A stretch of DNA of 13,144 bases, taken from the NCBI GenBank assembly GCA_026989995.1, contig JALSIO010000613.1:1-13144 (forward strand), read 5' to 3'. Positions 5,535 through 13,101 of the stretch are shown one piece after another; the first letter of the stretch is position 1, and each line of letters starts with the position of its first letter. The stretch is from Myxococcales bacterium (lineage in GTDB: Bacteria > Myxococcota_A > UBA9160 > JALSIO01). The notes below the pieces were generated by a model, which saw only the letters and a list, made by a program, of their open reading frames with translations, was not told the DNA's origin and did not search any database. The position numbers and the translations under genes were made by a program.

Positions 5535-6311
5535 ATGGATCGAACCGGGATCCGGCACGCCGCAGCGGCGCTCGCCGCGCTTCTCCTCCTCGCCGCCGGA
5601 GTCCGCGATTCCCGCGGACTGGTCTTCGATTTCGAGGACCTCCAGCACGGGGAGATCGCCCTCGGCACCCGCGGGATCCTCGACATCTCGGCGCACAACC
5701 CCAATCGGAGCTTCGACCTCGCGGTGGGCTTCGACTCCCGGCTCACCGGGACCCGGGACCCCGACCTCGAGGCCGGTCCCGGAGGGTGGAGCGGTGGCAA
5801 CCTCGCCGGGGCCGATCTCGGCGTGCTGCTGGTGCTGCAGGAGAACTCGATCGGCTGTGGGGACGGCATCTGCGACGCACCGGACGACGAGGGCCGGCGA
5901 CCCGCCGGCGAGCTGGTCTTCCGGTTCTCCACGCCGGTCCGGGACTTCCGCTTCGATGCGGTGGACATCGAGGGGGTCATGGCGGAGCGCGCGTCGATCA
6001 CCTTCTACGACGGGACGCGGCAGGCGACCCTCGACCTGCTGGACTTCCTCGATCCGGGCTCCCCCTTCTACGATCCGAGCCTGGTCTTCGGCGACCGCAC
6101 CGCGAACCGCTTTCCCACCATCCGCGCGCAGGACCTGGGTCTGCCCGAGATCGACCGCATCGTCTTCGCCATGGGAGGTTCCGGGGCGCTGGACAATCTC
6201 ACCGTGACTCCCGTGCCCGAGCCCTCGACGGCGCTGATCCTCGGGCTCGGACTCGCGGTCCTGGCGCAGCGGCGCCGCTGCGCCGCGGAAGGGCGGCCTC
6301 CGCGGACCTGA
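5535..6311 (+). CDS. PEP-CTERM sorting-domain protein
   Basis: 258 residues from ATG 5535, with GGGAG about 6 bases upstream. Residues 1-28 are a signal peptide (basic start, then AAAALAALLLLAAG). The body is beta-rich with motifs such as LVFDFEDLQHGEIALGTRGI (about 29-48), an acidic CGDGICDAPDDEGR patch (about 112-125) and an FRFDAVDIEG strand, ending in DNLTVTP, which is common just before the tail. The C-terminus is a canonical PEP-CTERM: VPEPSTALILGLGLAVLAQR, starting at residue 227, then an RRR cluster and a 10-residue tail. Such proteins are exported and processed by an exosortase (EpsH/XrtA type), usually in organisms making extracellular polysaccharide. No exosortase is in this window. 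The specific role is unknown; the family resembles other FxFEDL jelly-roll-like PEP-CTERM proteins. Confidence 0.88.
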   Translation: MDRTGIRHAAAALAALLLLAAGVRDSRGLVFDFEDLQHGEIALGTRGILDISAHNPNRSFDLAVGFDSRLTGTRDPDLEAGPGGWSGGNLAGADLGVLLVLQENSIGCGDGICDAPDDEGRRPAGELVFRFSTPVRDFRFDAVDIEGVMAERASITFYDGTRQATLDLLDFLDPGSPFYDPSLVFGDRTANRFPTIRAQDLGLPEIDRIVFAMGGSGALDNLTVTPVPEPSTALILGLGLAVLAQRRRCAAEGRPPRT

Positions 6312-6446
6312 GCCGTCGAACCGATCCGTTCCCCCGGCCGGCGCCCGGCGATCCGCGGCGCCAGCTCCGTTCCAGGTCGGCTCGAAGCGGTCCGGCACCT
6401 CCGGGTTCCCCCGGATCGCGTCGCTCGGGGCTGGCGGGGTGTGGGG

Positions 6447-6452
6447 TACCCT
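6447..6452 (+). promoter_or_regulatory. -10-like element TACCCT for the winged-helix/TPR regulator
   Basis: TACCCT lies in GGGTACCCTCGCCCC, almost identical to the element at 461 (GGGTACACTCGCGCC). It is 31 bases before the GTG at 6484, leaving room for the GGGGAGGG ribosome-binding site. No recognisable -35 box. Confidence 0.45.
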
Positions 6453-6483
6453 CGCCCCCCGCGGTGGGCGGGGAGGGCGGGTC

Positions 6484-7977
6484 GTGGCGTCGCGGGTTCG
6501 GTTCGGGGCCTTCGAGTTCGACCAGGGGCTTCGCCTGTTGCGCCGCGACGGGCGCCTCGTCCGCCTTTCGCCCAAGGCCGCGGATGTGCTCGCCGTGCTC
6601 CTCGAGGCCGAGGGAGGGCTGGTCGCGAAGGAGGAACTCCTCCGGCGCGCCTGGCCCCGCGTGCGGGTGGACGAGGGCTCGCTCAAGGTCCGCATCGCCG
6701 AGCTTCGCCGCGCGCTCGGAGACGACGCGGCTGCGCCCGCGTTCATCGAGACCCACCTCCGCCGCGGCTACCGCTTCGTCGCCCGGATGGAGGTGGAGGC
6801 CGACGGCCTCCTGGGAGCGGAGGGGGCAGAGCGACCCTCCCTCGGCGTGCTTCCCTTCGAATCGGGCCCCTCCCGCGTCGAATGCTCGCTGGCGGCTGCG
6901 CTCGGCCGCGGGCTCGTGCGCGAGCTCGCCCGCTGGCGGGAGATCCGCGTGGTGCCGCTCGAGCAGGACGCGGGCCGCGCGGCCGTGCCGGAGCTCCTCC
7001 TCGAGGGAAGCGTGCGTCGCGAGGCGCGGGCGGTGGGGTTCGAGGTGCGGCTGGTCGACGGCACCACCCGCCACCCCCTCTTCGTGGGTCGATTCTCCGC
7101 CGCCGGCGCAGGAGGCGGAAACGTGCGCGCCCGTCTGGTTCGGGAGGCGGCGGCCGAGATCCGGAGGAGCTTCCACCCGCGCGCCTCCCGAAGACCCAGC
7201 TCGGAGGTGCGCGAGGCGTGGCGCCACGTCCTGCGGGCGCGGGCCCACCGCTGGCGGGGCGGCCGGGCCGACAACCGACGGGCCCAGAACCACTACCGCA
7301 AGGCGCTGGCGCTGGACCCGGAAGCGGCGCAGGTCCACGCCGACCTGGTGTCGGCCCAGTCCGTCGAGCTCCTCTGCGGGTGGGCCCCGGATCTCGCCGC
7401 CCTGCTCGCCGAGGGCCGGTGGCACGCCCGCCGCGCCCTGGCCCTCGATCCGGCGTCTCGCAGCACCCGCATCGCCGCGGCGTGGGACGCCTGTGCCCAT
7501 CGGGAGAGCCAGCGCGCCCTCCGCCACCTCGAGACGGCCCGAGGACTCGGGGCCCGCCGTCCTCCGCCGGTCTTCGACTGGCTGGAAGCCCTGGCGCTGC
7601 TCCAGCTCGGTCGGGTCCGCGAAGCCGACCGCGTCGCCGCGCGGCTCGCCGGCCGCGCGCTGGGCCACCGCGAAGGCGACCTCATCTTCTTCCTCCAGGC
7701 GTCGGTGGCGCTCCACCGCGGCGGCTTCGAGGAGGCGGCCACGGCCGCGGAATGCGCCTCCGCGATCCGGCCTGCGTGGACCTTCGACCTCACGGCAGCC
7801 GTGGGGTGGCGGCTGGCCGGTCGGAGGGATCGGGCGGTGCAGGCCCTGCAGCGGGTCCGTCGCCGCCGGCCCGGGCTCTCCGGAGCGCGGGCCCTCGCGA
7901 ACCTGGGCTGGATGGGGCCGCCGGAGGGAAGCGCGCGCATGCGGCACTGGCTCGGCGAACTCGGCCTCGAAGGGTGA
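6484..7977 (+). CDS. winged-helix (OmpR/ToxR-type) transcriptional regulator with TolB-like and TPR regions
   Basis: 497 residues from GTG 6484. A GGGGAGGG ribosome-binding site precedes it, and the frame's upstream ATG at 6439 overlaps the promoter element. Residues 5-100 are a Trans_reg_C winged helix: FGAFEFD strands, SPKAADVLAVLLE and KEELLRRAWP helices, recognition helix in DEGSLKVRIAELRRALGD (63-80), and wing IETHLRRGYRFVA (88-100). Next is a TolB-N-like segment beginning SLGVLPFESG (about 118). The C-terminal half (about 235-490) is helical with TPR-like signatures such as NHYRKALALDPEAAQVHADL and WHARRALALDPASR. There is no receiver domain and no membrane helix, so it is a soluble one-component regulator of the CadC/HilA-like kind. 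Neither ligand nor target is visible. The phospholipase-like gene 194 bases downstream on the same strand is the obvious candidate target, as is the PEP-CTERM gene upstream; both are inference. Confidence 0.87.
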   Translation: MASRVRFGAFEFDQGLRLLRRDGRLVRLSPKAADVLAVLLEAEGGLVAKEELLRRAWPRVRVDEGSLKVRIAELRRALGDDAAAPAFIETHLRRGYRFVARMEVEADGLLGAEGAERPSLGVLPFESGPSRVECSLAAALGRGLVRELARWREIRVVPLEQDAGRAAVPELLLEGSVRREARAVGFEVRLVDGTTRHPLFVGRFSAAGAGGGNVRARLVREAAAEIRRSFHPRASRRPSSEVREAWRHVLRARAHRWRGGRADNRRAQNHYRKALALDPEAAQVHADLVSAQSVELLCGWAPDLAALLAEGRWHARRALALDPASRSTRIAAAWDACAHRESQRALRHLETARGLGARRPPPVFDWLEALALLQLGRVREADRVAARLAGRALGHREGDLIFFLQASVALHRGGFEEAATAAECASAIRPAWTFDLTAAVGWRLAGRRDRAVQALQRVRRRRPGLSGARALANLGWMGPPEGSARMRHWLGELGLEG

Positions 7978-7987
7978 CCGCATCCCG

Positions 7988-8028
7988 CGGCGGATCCGCC
8001 GGTTCGACGTCACCCCGCGGGGTTAACC
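7988..8028. repeat. cluster of perfect palindromes between the regulator and the phospholipase-like gene
   Basis: Three perfect palindromes occur in 41 bases: CGGCGGATCCGCCG (7988-8001), CCCCGCGGGG (8013-8022) and GGTTAACC (8021-8028), the last two sharing GG. The TTAA core is exceptional in this GC-rich sequence. The first, 11 bases after the regulator's stop, could be a transcription-end hairpin; the others look like operator material. Function inferred. Confidence 0.4.
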
Positions 8029-8171
8029 GAATCATCACGGCACCCGGCGGGGGTCTTCCCTACACCGACCCCACGGATCTCCCCACAGGGGGGACTGCTG
8101 CGGGGGCGCTTCGGCCCTCGCCCGGACTCGGCGTCGCGCTCCTCGCGCGACCGCCCCGGAGGATCTTCGCG

Positions 8172-11100
8172 ATGGCCGAACGGATTCCCGGGCCCCTCGC
8201 CGTCCTGGCGGCGGCCACCCTCGCGCTTGTCGCCGGCGCCGCCGGGGGGCAACCCCTTCCGGTCCCTCTGCCCACCTCCACGGGCTGCCTCGAGGCACCC
8301 TCCGGTGACTGCAACCGCGACTGGATGGCGGTCCTCGACGGCTCGGGCCTGATCCGCAACCGCCCCATCTCCCAGCTCGTCCTGCCCGGGTCGCACGACG
8401 CCGCCATGGTGACCGACGTGGAGGGCGCGGGGTACTCCTGCCAGTTCGGCATCTGCGAGAGCGCCGTCACCCAGGACCGGAACGTCTACCACCAGCTCGA
8501 ACGGGGAAGCCGCTACCTCGACCTCCGGTTCGCGTGGAACTGCCATCCCAAGGTCCAGGACTGGACCTCGTACCACAACATCTGGTTCACCGACTACCGC
8601 ATGCGGGACATCCTCTTCGACGGGGGTCGGGGCGTTCTGGCCTTTCTGGCCCGCAACCCGCGTGAGATCGTGATCCTCGACGTTCGCACCTACGACGGAG
8701 ACCCCTCCGGTGCCCAGACGCTCTGCGATCCGCTCGTCGGGCACTTCCGCCGGGAGTTCGATGCGATCTGCCGCCGCTTCGTGGACGAGAACTGGGGGAA
8801 GTTCATCCGCCCCACCGACATCCGGCGGGCAGCCTACCTGCGGGAGCCCGAACGCAACGGGGTGCATCCCCTGAACGACGCCGCCGCCCCCGTCCGGGAG
8901 GGGATGTCCGTCTGGGACCCGGGGGGCGTCTCCACCGTCCTCTCCCTTCGGGAGGGCGACCGCTACCAGAATCCGGGTCGCTTCGCCCCCACCTCCACGG
9001 TGGGCGACATCTGGGACCTGCCGGGTGGCCCCCAGATGATCGTCTTCTGGCCCGCGTGCGCCGACGCCTATCGGCGCCTCACCGGCCGGTCGGCGCCGTT
9101 CGAGGGGTGGACCCAGAAGACCTCGGCACCGCCCGAGCCGCCCGGAACGGTGCTCCCCACCACGATCAATGCCGACCTGCTCGGATACTACCCCCACTGG
9201 TGCTACTGGGAGTTCATGTTGGGCCGCATCGAGGAGGCGGTGCGGAAACGGCTCAAGGGAGCCGGCCGCAAGGATCAGACGGAGCGCGCCTTCGGTCTCT
9301 ACAACGTGTCGGTGGCGACCACCTACACCACGATCGCAGCGGACCAGGGCGGGCCGTGCGCCGTGGCGCCGCGTCCGGGACTCGCGGAGCAGGAGTGGCT
9401 GCTCGACGAGCTGCGGGATCGCTACGCCGCGGACGACCGCGGCAACCATCTCCAGGCGAACCTCAACATCCTGAACGGAGACTTTCTCGAGGACTCCGAT
9501 CTCCCCGAAGTCGCCATCGAGATGAACCAGATCGCCGTGCGGGACCTCTCCATCTCCCTCACCTCCGGGCGACTTCCGGATGGGACCACGTCGGTGCGCC
9601 TCGATTGCGGTACCGGAGCCGTTTCGGGGCAGCTGCTTCGGGTTCCGGAGCCCTACGTCCGGATCGAATCGGCTCCGGGTCGGTACGGACCTTTCCTCCC
9701 CCTCCTGGTTCCCGCTCCCCCGGACGGCCGCCGGGTGCTCGCCCGTCCGCAATACGCGGGCATTCCCCCCGTCGCGATCGACGGCGGCGGGCGCGCGGAG
9801 ATCCTGGTCGATCCGGCGCTCCCGCTCCTGGTTTCGGGCCTCGAGGCCTCGACCGCGGGATTCCCGGGGAGCGAGTTTCCCGGGACACCCGTCTTCGCGT
9901 TTACCGGCAAGAGGACGGAGACGTTCATCGGAACCTGCGTGAACTCCCGCGGGGTCGCCCTGCGCGACACCCTGACGGTCCAGGTTCCCGATCGGGATCC
10001 CCCGACGATCACCGTCGAGGCGTGCCCCTTCACCCCGGGGTGTCCGGTGCCCTACGTCGCGGGGACCTGGAGCGCCGATCCGGTGGTGCTTACGCCGCAT
10101 TGCGACGACGATTCCCGCGGTGTGATCTGCTCCGACCCCATCGTCCGCAACTCCGACGGCGTCTACCCGAGCCATGCGTTCACCGCCACGGACGTCGAAG
10201 GGCGCACGGCCACGGTCGATTTCGGAGAGGTTCGGATCGATGCGACGCCGCCCTCGGTGCGCGTGGAGCTCGTTTCCGGCGGCCGCACCTACTTCCCGGG
10301 AAACTGGACTCGGTTTCCCGTACAGGCGACCCCCGTGTGCTCCGATTCGGCCTCGGGCGTGGCCGACTGCGACCCGCCCCGGTCGCTGGAGGCCGAGGGC
10401 GTCTCCTCGGCGAGCTTCGCCGGGCGGGACGTCGCGGGCAACGTCGCGATCGCCACGGTCGCCGACATCTGGATCGACCGGACGCCACCGACGATCGGCG
10501 TCCTCGCCGAGACCCGAAGTGGACCCTACGCCACGGGGAGCTGGGTCGCGGAGCCGGTGACGGTGCGCTTCACCTGCGAGGATCTGCCCGCGGGGTCCGC
10601 GTCGGGCCTCGCAGTCTGCCCCGATCCCATCCCGATCTCCGATGGCGACCTTTCCGTGGCGGGCGAAGCGCGGGATGTGGCCGGGAACACGGCGAGGGCC
10701 TCGGTCCGGGTTCGCGTGGACACCCGCCCCCCGTCCCTCGAGGCGCGCATGCGTTCGGGCGGGGCCCCCTACACGCCCGGGACCTGGGCCAACCAGCCCG
10801 TGACGGTGGATTTCCCCTGCCGCGACGAGGGCGTGGGTCTCGAGGGCGGATGTCCCGCGCCGGTGACCTTCGCCTCGAGCGGTGCCGACCAGGGCGTGAC
10901 CGTCTCGGTGCGCGATCTCCTGGGCCACGAGGCCGTTCTCGCGGTGGACGGCATCTTCGTGGATCGGATTCCGCCCACCGTGACCCTCGAGGGAGCCGGC
11001 GAGTACGGGATCCTGGATCTCGTCTCCATCCGCTGCAGCGCCGCCGACGGGGAATCGGGGATCGCGCACAGCGCGTGCGCGGACGCCACCCGTCCGGCCT

Positions 11101-11447
11101 GGGAACTCGGCGTGGGCACCACCACCTTCACGGCTTCGGCCACCGATCGGGCGGGCAATGTCGGGACCGCGACCGCGTCGGTGCGGGTGGTGGCGACCCA
11201 CCGGGATCTCTGCGTCCTCGCCACGCGCTTCAACGACGGGTCCCGCGGCAAGGCCCGTGCCCTGTGCAACCGGCTTCGGGCGGCGGAGCGCGCGGCGGCG
11301 CGGGGACGCCCCGATCTGCACGCGCGGAGGATGACGCGCTTCGTGCGCTTCGTGGACCTCGCGGTGCGCCGGGGCTGGCTCACGGCCGCCGAGGGGGACG
11401 TGCTGTCGGCCGCGGGGCGGGCCCTCGCGGCGGCAAGCGGCGCCTGA
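8172..11447 (+). CDS. secreted PI-specific phospholipase C-like protein with five Ig-like repeats and FIMAH-like C-terminus
   Basis: 1091 residues from ATG 8172; the frame is open far upstream, but that part is antisense/off-frame to the regulator gene. A signal peptide (1 to about 26, GPLAVLAAATLALVAGAAGG) is followed by a PLC-X-like domain (about 55-450). SQLVLPGSHDAAM places H75-D76 like H32-D33 of Bacillus PI-PLC, RYLDLR places D117 and R119 like D67 and R69, and H135 in SYHN like H82. Residues 455-605 are a beta-rich linker. Five units of about 80 residues follow (607-1007), then a helical domain (about 1012-1091) resembling FIMAH domains. Expected role: extracellular phosphodiesterase on PI, GPI-like or related phosphodiester substrates, with the repeats as spacer or binding modules. 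There is no LPXTG, PEP-CTERM or type IX signal, so how it is retained is unclear. Catalytic competence is likely but specificity is not readable; eukaryote-like PI substrates are speculative. Confidence 0.85.
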   Translation: MAERIPGPLAVLAAATLALVAGAAGGQPLPVPLPTSTGCLEAPSGDCNRDWMAVLDGSGLIRNRPISQLVLPGSHDAAMVTDVEGAGYSCQFGICESAVTQDRNVYHQLERGSRYLDLRFAWNCHPKVQDWTSYHNIWFTDYRMRDILFDGGRGVLAFLARNPREIVILDVRTYDGDPSGAQTLCDPLVGHFRREFDAICRRFVDENWGKFIRPTDIRRAAYLREPERNGVHPLNDAAAPVREGMSVWDPGGVSTVLSLREGDRYQNPGRFAPTSTVGDIWDLPGGPQMIVFWPACADAYRRLTGRSAPFEGWTQKTSAPPEPPGTVLPTTINADLLGYYPHWCYWEFMLGRIEEAVRKRLKGAGRKDQTERAFGLYNVSVATTYTTIAADQGGPCAVAPRPGLAEQEWLLDELRDRYAADDRGNHLQANLNILNGDFLEDSDLPEVAIEMNQIAVRDLSISLTSGRLPDGTTSVRLDCGTGAVSGQLLRVPEPYVRIESAPGRYGPFLPLLVPAPPDGRRVLARPQYAGIPPVAIDGGGRAEILVDPALPLLVSGLEASTAGFPGSEFPGTPVFAFTGKRTETFIGTCVNSRGVALRDTLTVQVPDRDPPTITVEACPFTPGCPVPYVAGTWSADPVVLTPHCDDDSRGVICSDPIVRNSDGVYPSHAFTATDVEGRTATVDFGEVRIDATPPSVRVELVSGGRTYFPGNWTRFPVQATPVCSDSASGVADCDPPRSLEAEGVSSASFAGRDVAGNVAIATVADIWIDRTPPTIGVLAETRSGPYATGSWVAEPVTVRFTCEDLPAGSASGLAVCPDPIPISDGDLSVAGEARDVAGNTARASVRVRVDTRPPSLEARMRSGGAPYTPGTWANQPVTVDFPCRDEGVGLEGGCPAPVTFASSGADQGVTVSVRDLLGHEAVLAVDGIFVDRIPPTVTLEGAGEYGILDLVSIRCSAADGESGIAHSACADATRPAWELGVGTTTFTASATDRAGNVGTATASVRVVATHRDLCVLATRFNDGSRGKARALCNRLRAAERAAARGRPDLHARRMTRFVRFVDLAVRRGWLTAAEGDVLSAAGRALAAASGA
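9990..11192 (+). repeat. five tandem Ig-like domain repeats within the phospholipase-like protein
   Basis: Unit starts are marked by a D-x(1-2)-PP strand at residues 607/609 (DPPTITV), 690 (DATPPSVRV), 769 (DRTPPTIGV), 850 (DTRPPSLEA) and 931 (DRIPPTVTL), a spacing of 79-83 residues. Units 1-4 carry Y-x-x-G-(T/N/S)-W followed by PV. All five carry a cysteine pair 8-15 residues apart, suggesting one disulfide per domain. Most end with a D-x-x-G-N or similar turn. The layout matches HYR/bacterial Ig-like 'DxTPP' domains of secreted proteins. Repeats are diverged at DNA level, so this is old duplication rather than a recent expansion. Confidence 0.8.
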
Positions 11448-11492
11448 TCGGGGGAACGTCCCCGCTCCCTCGGGCGGGGGTCCGCCCCGATC
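11446..11492. terminator. inverted repeat between convergent genes, possible bidirectional terminator
   Basis: GATCGGGG (11446-11453, overlapping the TGA of the phospholipase-like gene) pairs perfectly with CCCCGATC (11485-11492). Inside it a smaller GGCGG/CCGCC hairpin is possible. It lies between convergent genes, 28 bases from the ferredoxin stop. No T-run is present on either strand, so it would be an atypical intrinsic terminator. Confidence 0.4.
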
Positions 11493-11519
11493 GGGATGCG
11501 GGCCTGCGGAAGATGCGGT

Positions 11520-11717
11520 CTAGCCCTCGCCCTCGAGGGTGATGGCGTCCTCCGGGCAGTTGGCCTCGCCGAGGCGGGCCTGCTCCTCGAGCTCCGGGGG
11601 AACTGTCTCGAAGCGGAGGCGGCAGTGGCCGCGCTCGTCCTCCTCGAAGACATCCGGGGCGAGCTCGTAGCAGCGGCCGTGGCCGACGCAGGCCTCCCGG
11701 TCGAGACGGATCTTCAT
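11520..11717 (-). CDS. small [3Fe-4S] ferredoxin, likely electron donor to the adjacent P450
   Basis: 65 residues from ATG 11717, with GGAGGAG just upstream. The start MKIRLDREACVGHGRC shows C10-x5-C16, and a third ligand lies in ANCPEDAI (Cys 55). The pattern CxxxxxC...CP, with His13 in the place of a fourth cysteine, is that of P450-associated single-cluster [3Fe-4S] ferredoxins of actinobacteria and others (SoyB/FdxE-like). An additional cysteine at 32 is not in a ligand motif. Acidic composition fits docking to a P450. The gene is 46 bases downstream of the P450 gene on the same strand, so the two are almost certainly co-transcribed. Role: one-electron transfer in the cytoplasm from a ferredoxin reductase not present here. 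Confidence 0.9.
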   Translation of the reverse strand: MKIRLDREACVGHGRCYELAPDVFEEDERGHCRLRFETVPPELEEQARLGEANCPEDAITLEGEG

Positions 11718-11763
11718 GCTCCTCCTCCGCGCGCCGGCTGGCTCCGCCCCGCCCGGCGCACCC

Positions 11764-12978
11764 TCAGGCCTCCGGGCCGAAGACGAGCGGCAGGTGGCGG
11801 ACTTCCCGGATCCCGGGAGTGTAGAGGGGAACCTCGCCGGGGGCGATGCGGTACTCCGGGATCCGCCGATGCCACTCCTCGAGCGCCACCCGCAGCTCCA
11901 TCCGCGCGAGGTGGGAGCCGAGGCAGCGATGAGGTCCGGCGCCGAAGGCGATGTGCTTGTTCCGCTCCCGGTCGAAGTCCACCTGGTCCGCCCGCGCAAA
12001 GCGCTGTTCGTCGGTGTTGGCCGCGCCGAGCAGCAGCGTGACGAGCTGCCCCTTCTCGAGCTGCACGCCGGCGACCTCCACATCCCGCTTGAGCACCCGG
12101 GGCACCGCGGTCACGGGGGTCTCGTAGCGCAGCAGCTCCTCCACGGCGGCGTCGATGCGCGCGGGATCCTCCACGAGCCGGCGGCGGTGGGCCGGGTTGG
12201 AGGCCAGGAAGGCGATGCTGCACCCGAGGGTGGCCGTCACCGTGTCGAGGCCGGCGAGCAGCAGCAGGAAGCAGATGTCGAGCATCTCCTCGCGGGTGAG
12301 CCGGCGCCCGTCGAGCTCGGTGGTCGTGAGCCAGGTGAGCAGGTCCTCCCGGGGGCGGTCGAGCCGCTCGTCGAGGGCCTGGTCGAAGTAGGCGTAGATG
12401 CGCCGACCGGTCTGCGTGCGGAGCTCCGCGGCCCGGTCGGGCGGCGCCGGAGGCCGGATGATCCCGTCCTTGAGCTCGAGGAAGAGGTCGAGCTCCTCCG
12501 CGGGGAGGCCGAGCAGCCGGAGGAAGGCGGTGCAGGGGAGGGGCACGGCGAACTCCCGGTGGAACTCGCAGGATCCGCGCCCGGCGAAGCCCTCGATCAG
12601 GTCGCGGGCGTGGCGGCGGATGTCCGGTTCGAGGTCCTGCATGCGCTTCCGGGAGAAGAGGGGGTCGAGGAGCTTCCGGAAGCGCGTCTGGCGGGGCGGG
12701 TCGATCTGCTGGGGAATCATGGGGCGCTCGGTGCCGAGGGCCATCTCGAGGTCCATCTCCGAGGAGAAGATCTCGGGGTGCCGCAGCGCCCACATCACGT
12801 CCTCGTAGCGCGAGATCACCGGGTTTCCGATGAACGACTGGCGCGCCACCGGGAGCTCCGCCCGCAGCCTCGCGTAGACGGCGTGGGGACAGCGGGCGAA
12901 GTCGGCGTCGAAGAGGTCGACCTCGCCGGTCGCGGGGTCCGGGTTGGGCTTCGGGGTCTCGGTCTCGGCGGTGGCCAT
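11764..12978 (-). CDS. cytochrome P450 (class I, soluble)
   Basis: 404 residues from ATG 12978, with GGGGAGGAG upstream; the usual size of bacterial soluble P450s. Visible signatures are: QIDPPRQTRFRKLL in the C-helix region (91-104, Gln where most have Glu and His), the I-helix oxygen-activation motif AGLDT (242-246), the ExxR motif E281-LL-R284, and the haem loop FGAGPHRCLG with the thiolate ligand Cys352. No membrane helix, so cytoplasmic. It performs NAD(P)H-dependent mono-oxygenation with electrons passed by the neighbouring [3Fe-4S] ferredoxin. The overall pattern (DLFDADFARCPHAVYARLR start, LLLLAGLDTVTATL) is like CYP families acting on terpenoids, fatty acids or aromatic acids, but the substrate cannot be named. 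It lies divergent from the gene starting at 13102. Confidence 0.95.
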   Translation of the reverse strand: MATAETETPKPNPDPATGEVDLFDADFARCPHAVYARLRAELPVARQSFIGNPVISRYEDVMWALRHPEIFSSEMDLEMALGTERPMIPQQIDPPRQTRFRKLLDPLFSRKRMQDLEPDIRRHARDLIEGFAGRGSCEFHREFAVPLPCTAFLRLLGLPAEELDLFLELKDGIIRPPAPPDRAAELRTQTGRRIYAYFDQALDERLDRPREDLLTWLTTTELDGRRLTREEMLDICFLLLLAGLDTVTATLGCSIAFLASNPAHRRRLVEDPARIDAAVEELLRYETPVTAVPRVLKRDVEVAGVQLEKGQLVTLLLGAANTDEQRFARADQVDFDRERNKHIAFGAGPHRCLGSHLARMELRVALEEWHRRIPEYRIAPGEVPLYTPGIREVRHLPLVFGPEA

Positions 12979-13003
12979 GGCGCTCCTCCCCTTCCGCCCG
13001 GCC

Positions 13004-13009
13004 AGTCTA
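13004..13009 (-). promoter_or_regulatory. -10-like element TAGACT for the P450-ferredoxin operon
   Basis: On the minus strand GGGGTAGACTGGCC, 25 bases before the ATG at 12978. It has the G-TAnnCT form shared with other starts in this window. The distance leaves room for the GGGGAGGAG ribosome-binding site. Confidence 0.4.
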
Positions 13010-13051
13010 CCCCAGGATGGATCCGGTGCGGGAGGGATGACGGCTCCGGGC

Positions 13052-13057
13052 TATCCT
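13052..13057 (+). promoter_or_regulatory. -10-like element TATCCT for the gene at the right edge
   Basis: GGCTATCCTCGCGGC matches the elements at 461 and 6447 (shared GG-TA-CTCGC). It lies 44 bases before the ATG at 13102 and is divergent from the P450 promoter. Confidence 0.45.
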
Positions 13058-13101
13058 CGCGGCGGGAAACGACCTGCACCCGGAGGGGAGCCGAGCGAGC
13101 C

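Noticed and set aside
6340..6362. GGCGCC-(11)-GGCGCC as terminator after the PEP-CTERM gene
   Set aside because: Only a 6-bp self-complementary word, no T-tract; such repeats are frequent at this GC content.
9990..11192. Recent tandem DNA duplication or CRISPR-like array
   Set aside because: The periodicity is about 240 bases and visible only at protein level; nucleotide identity between units is low and there are no short exact repeats with spacers.
8010..11321. 1103-codon minus-strand open frame opposite the phospholipase-like gene
   Set aside because: Antisense shadow: the His/Arg/Gly/Asp-rich product has no recognisable domain, while the plus strand encodes a signal peptide, catalytic motifs and ordered repeats.
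9056..11542. 828-codon plus-strand frame overlapping the phospholipase-like gene
   Set aside because: Arg-rich off-frame translation without domain features; it is the +1 shadow of the repeat region.
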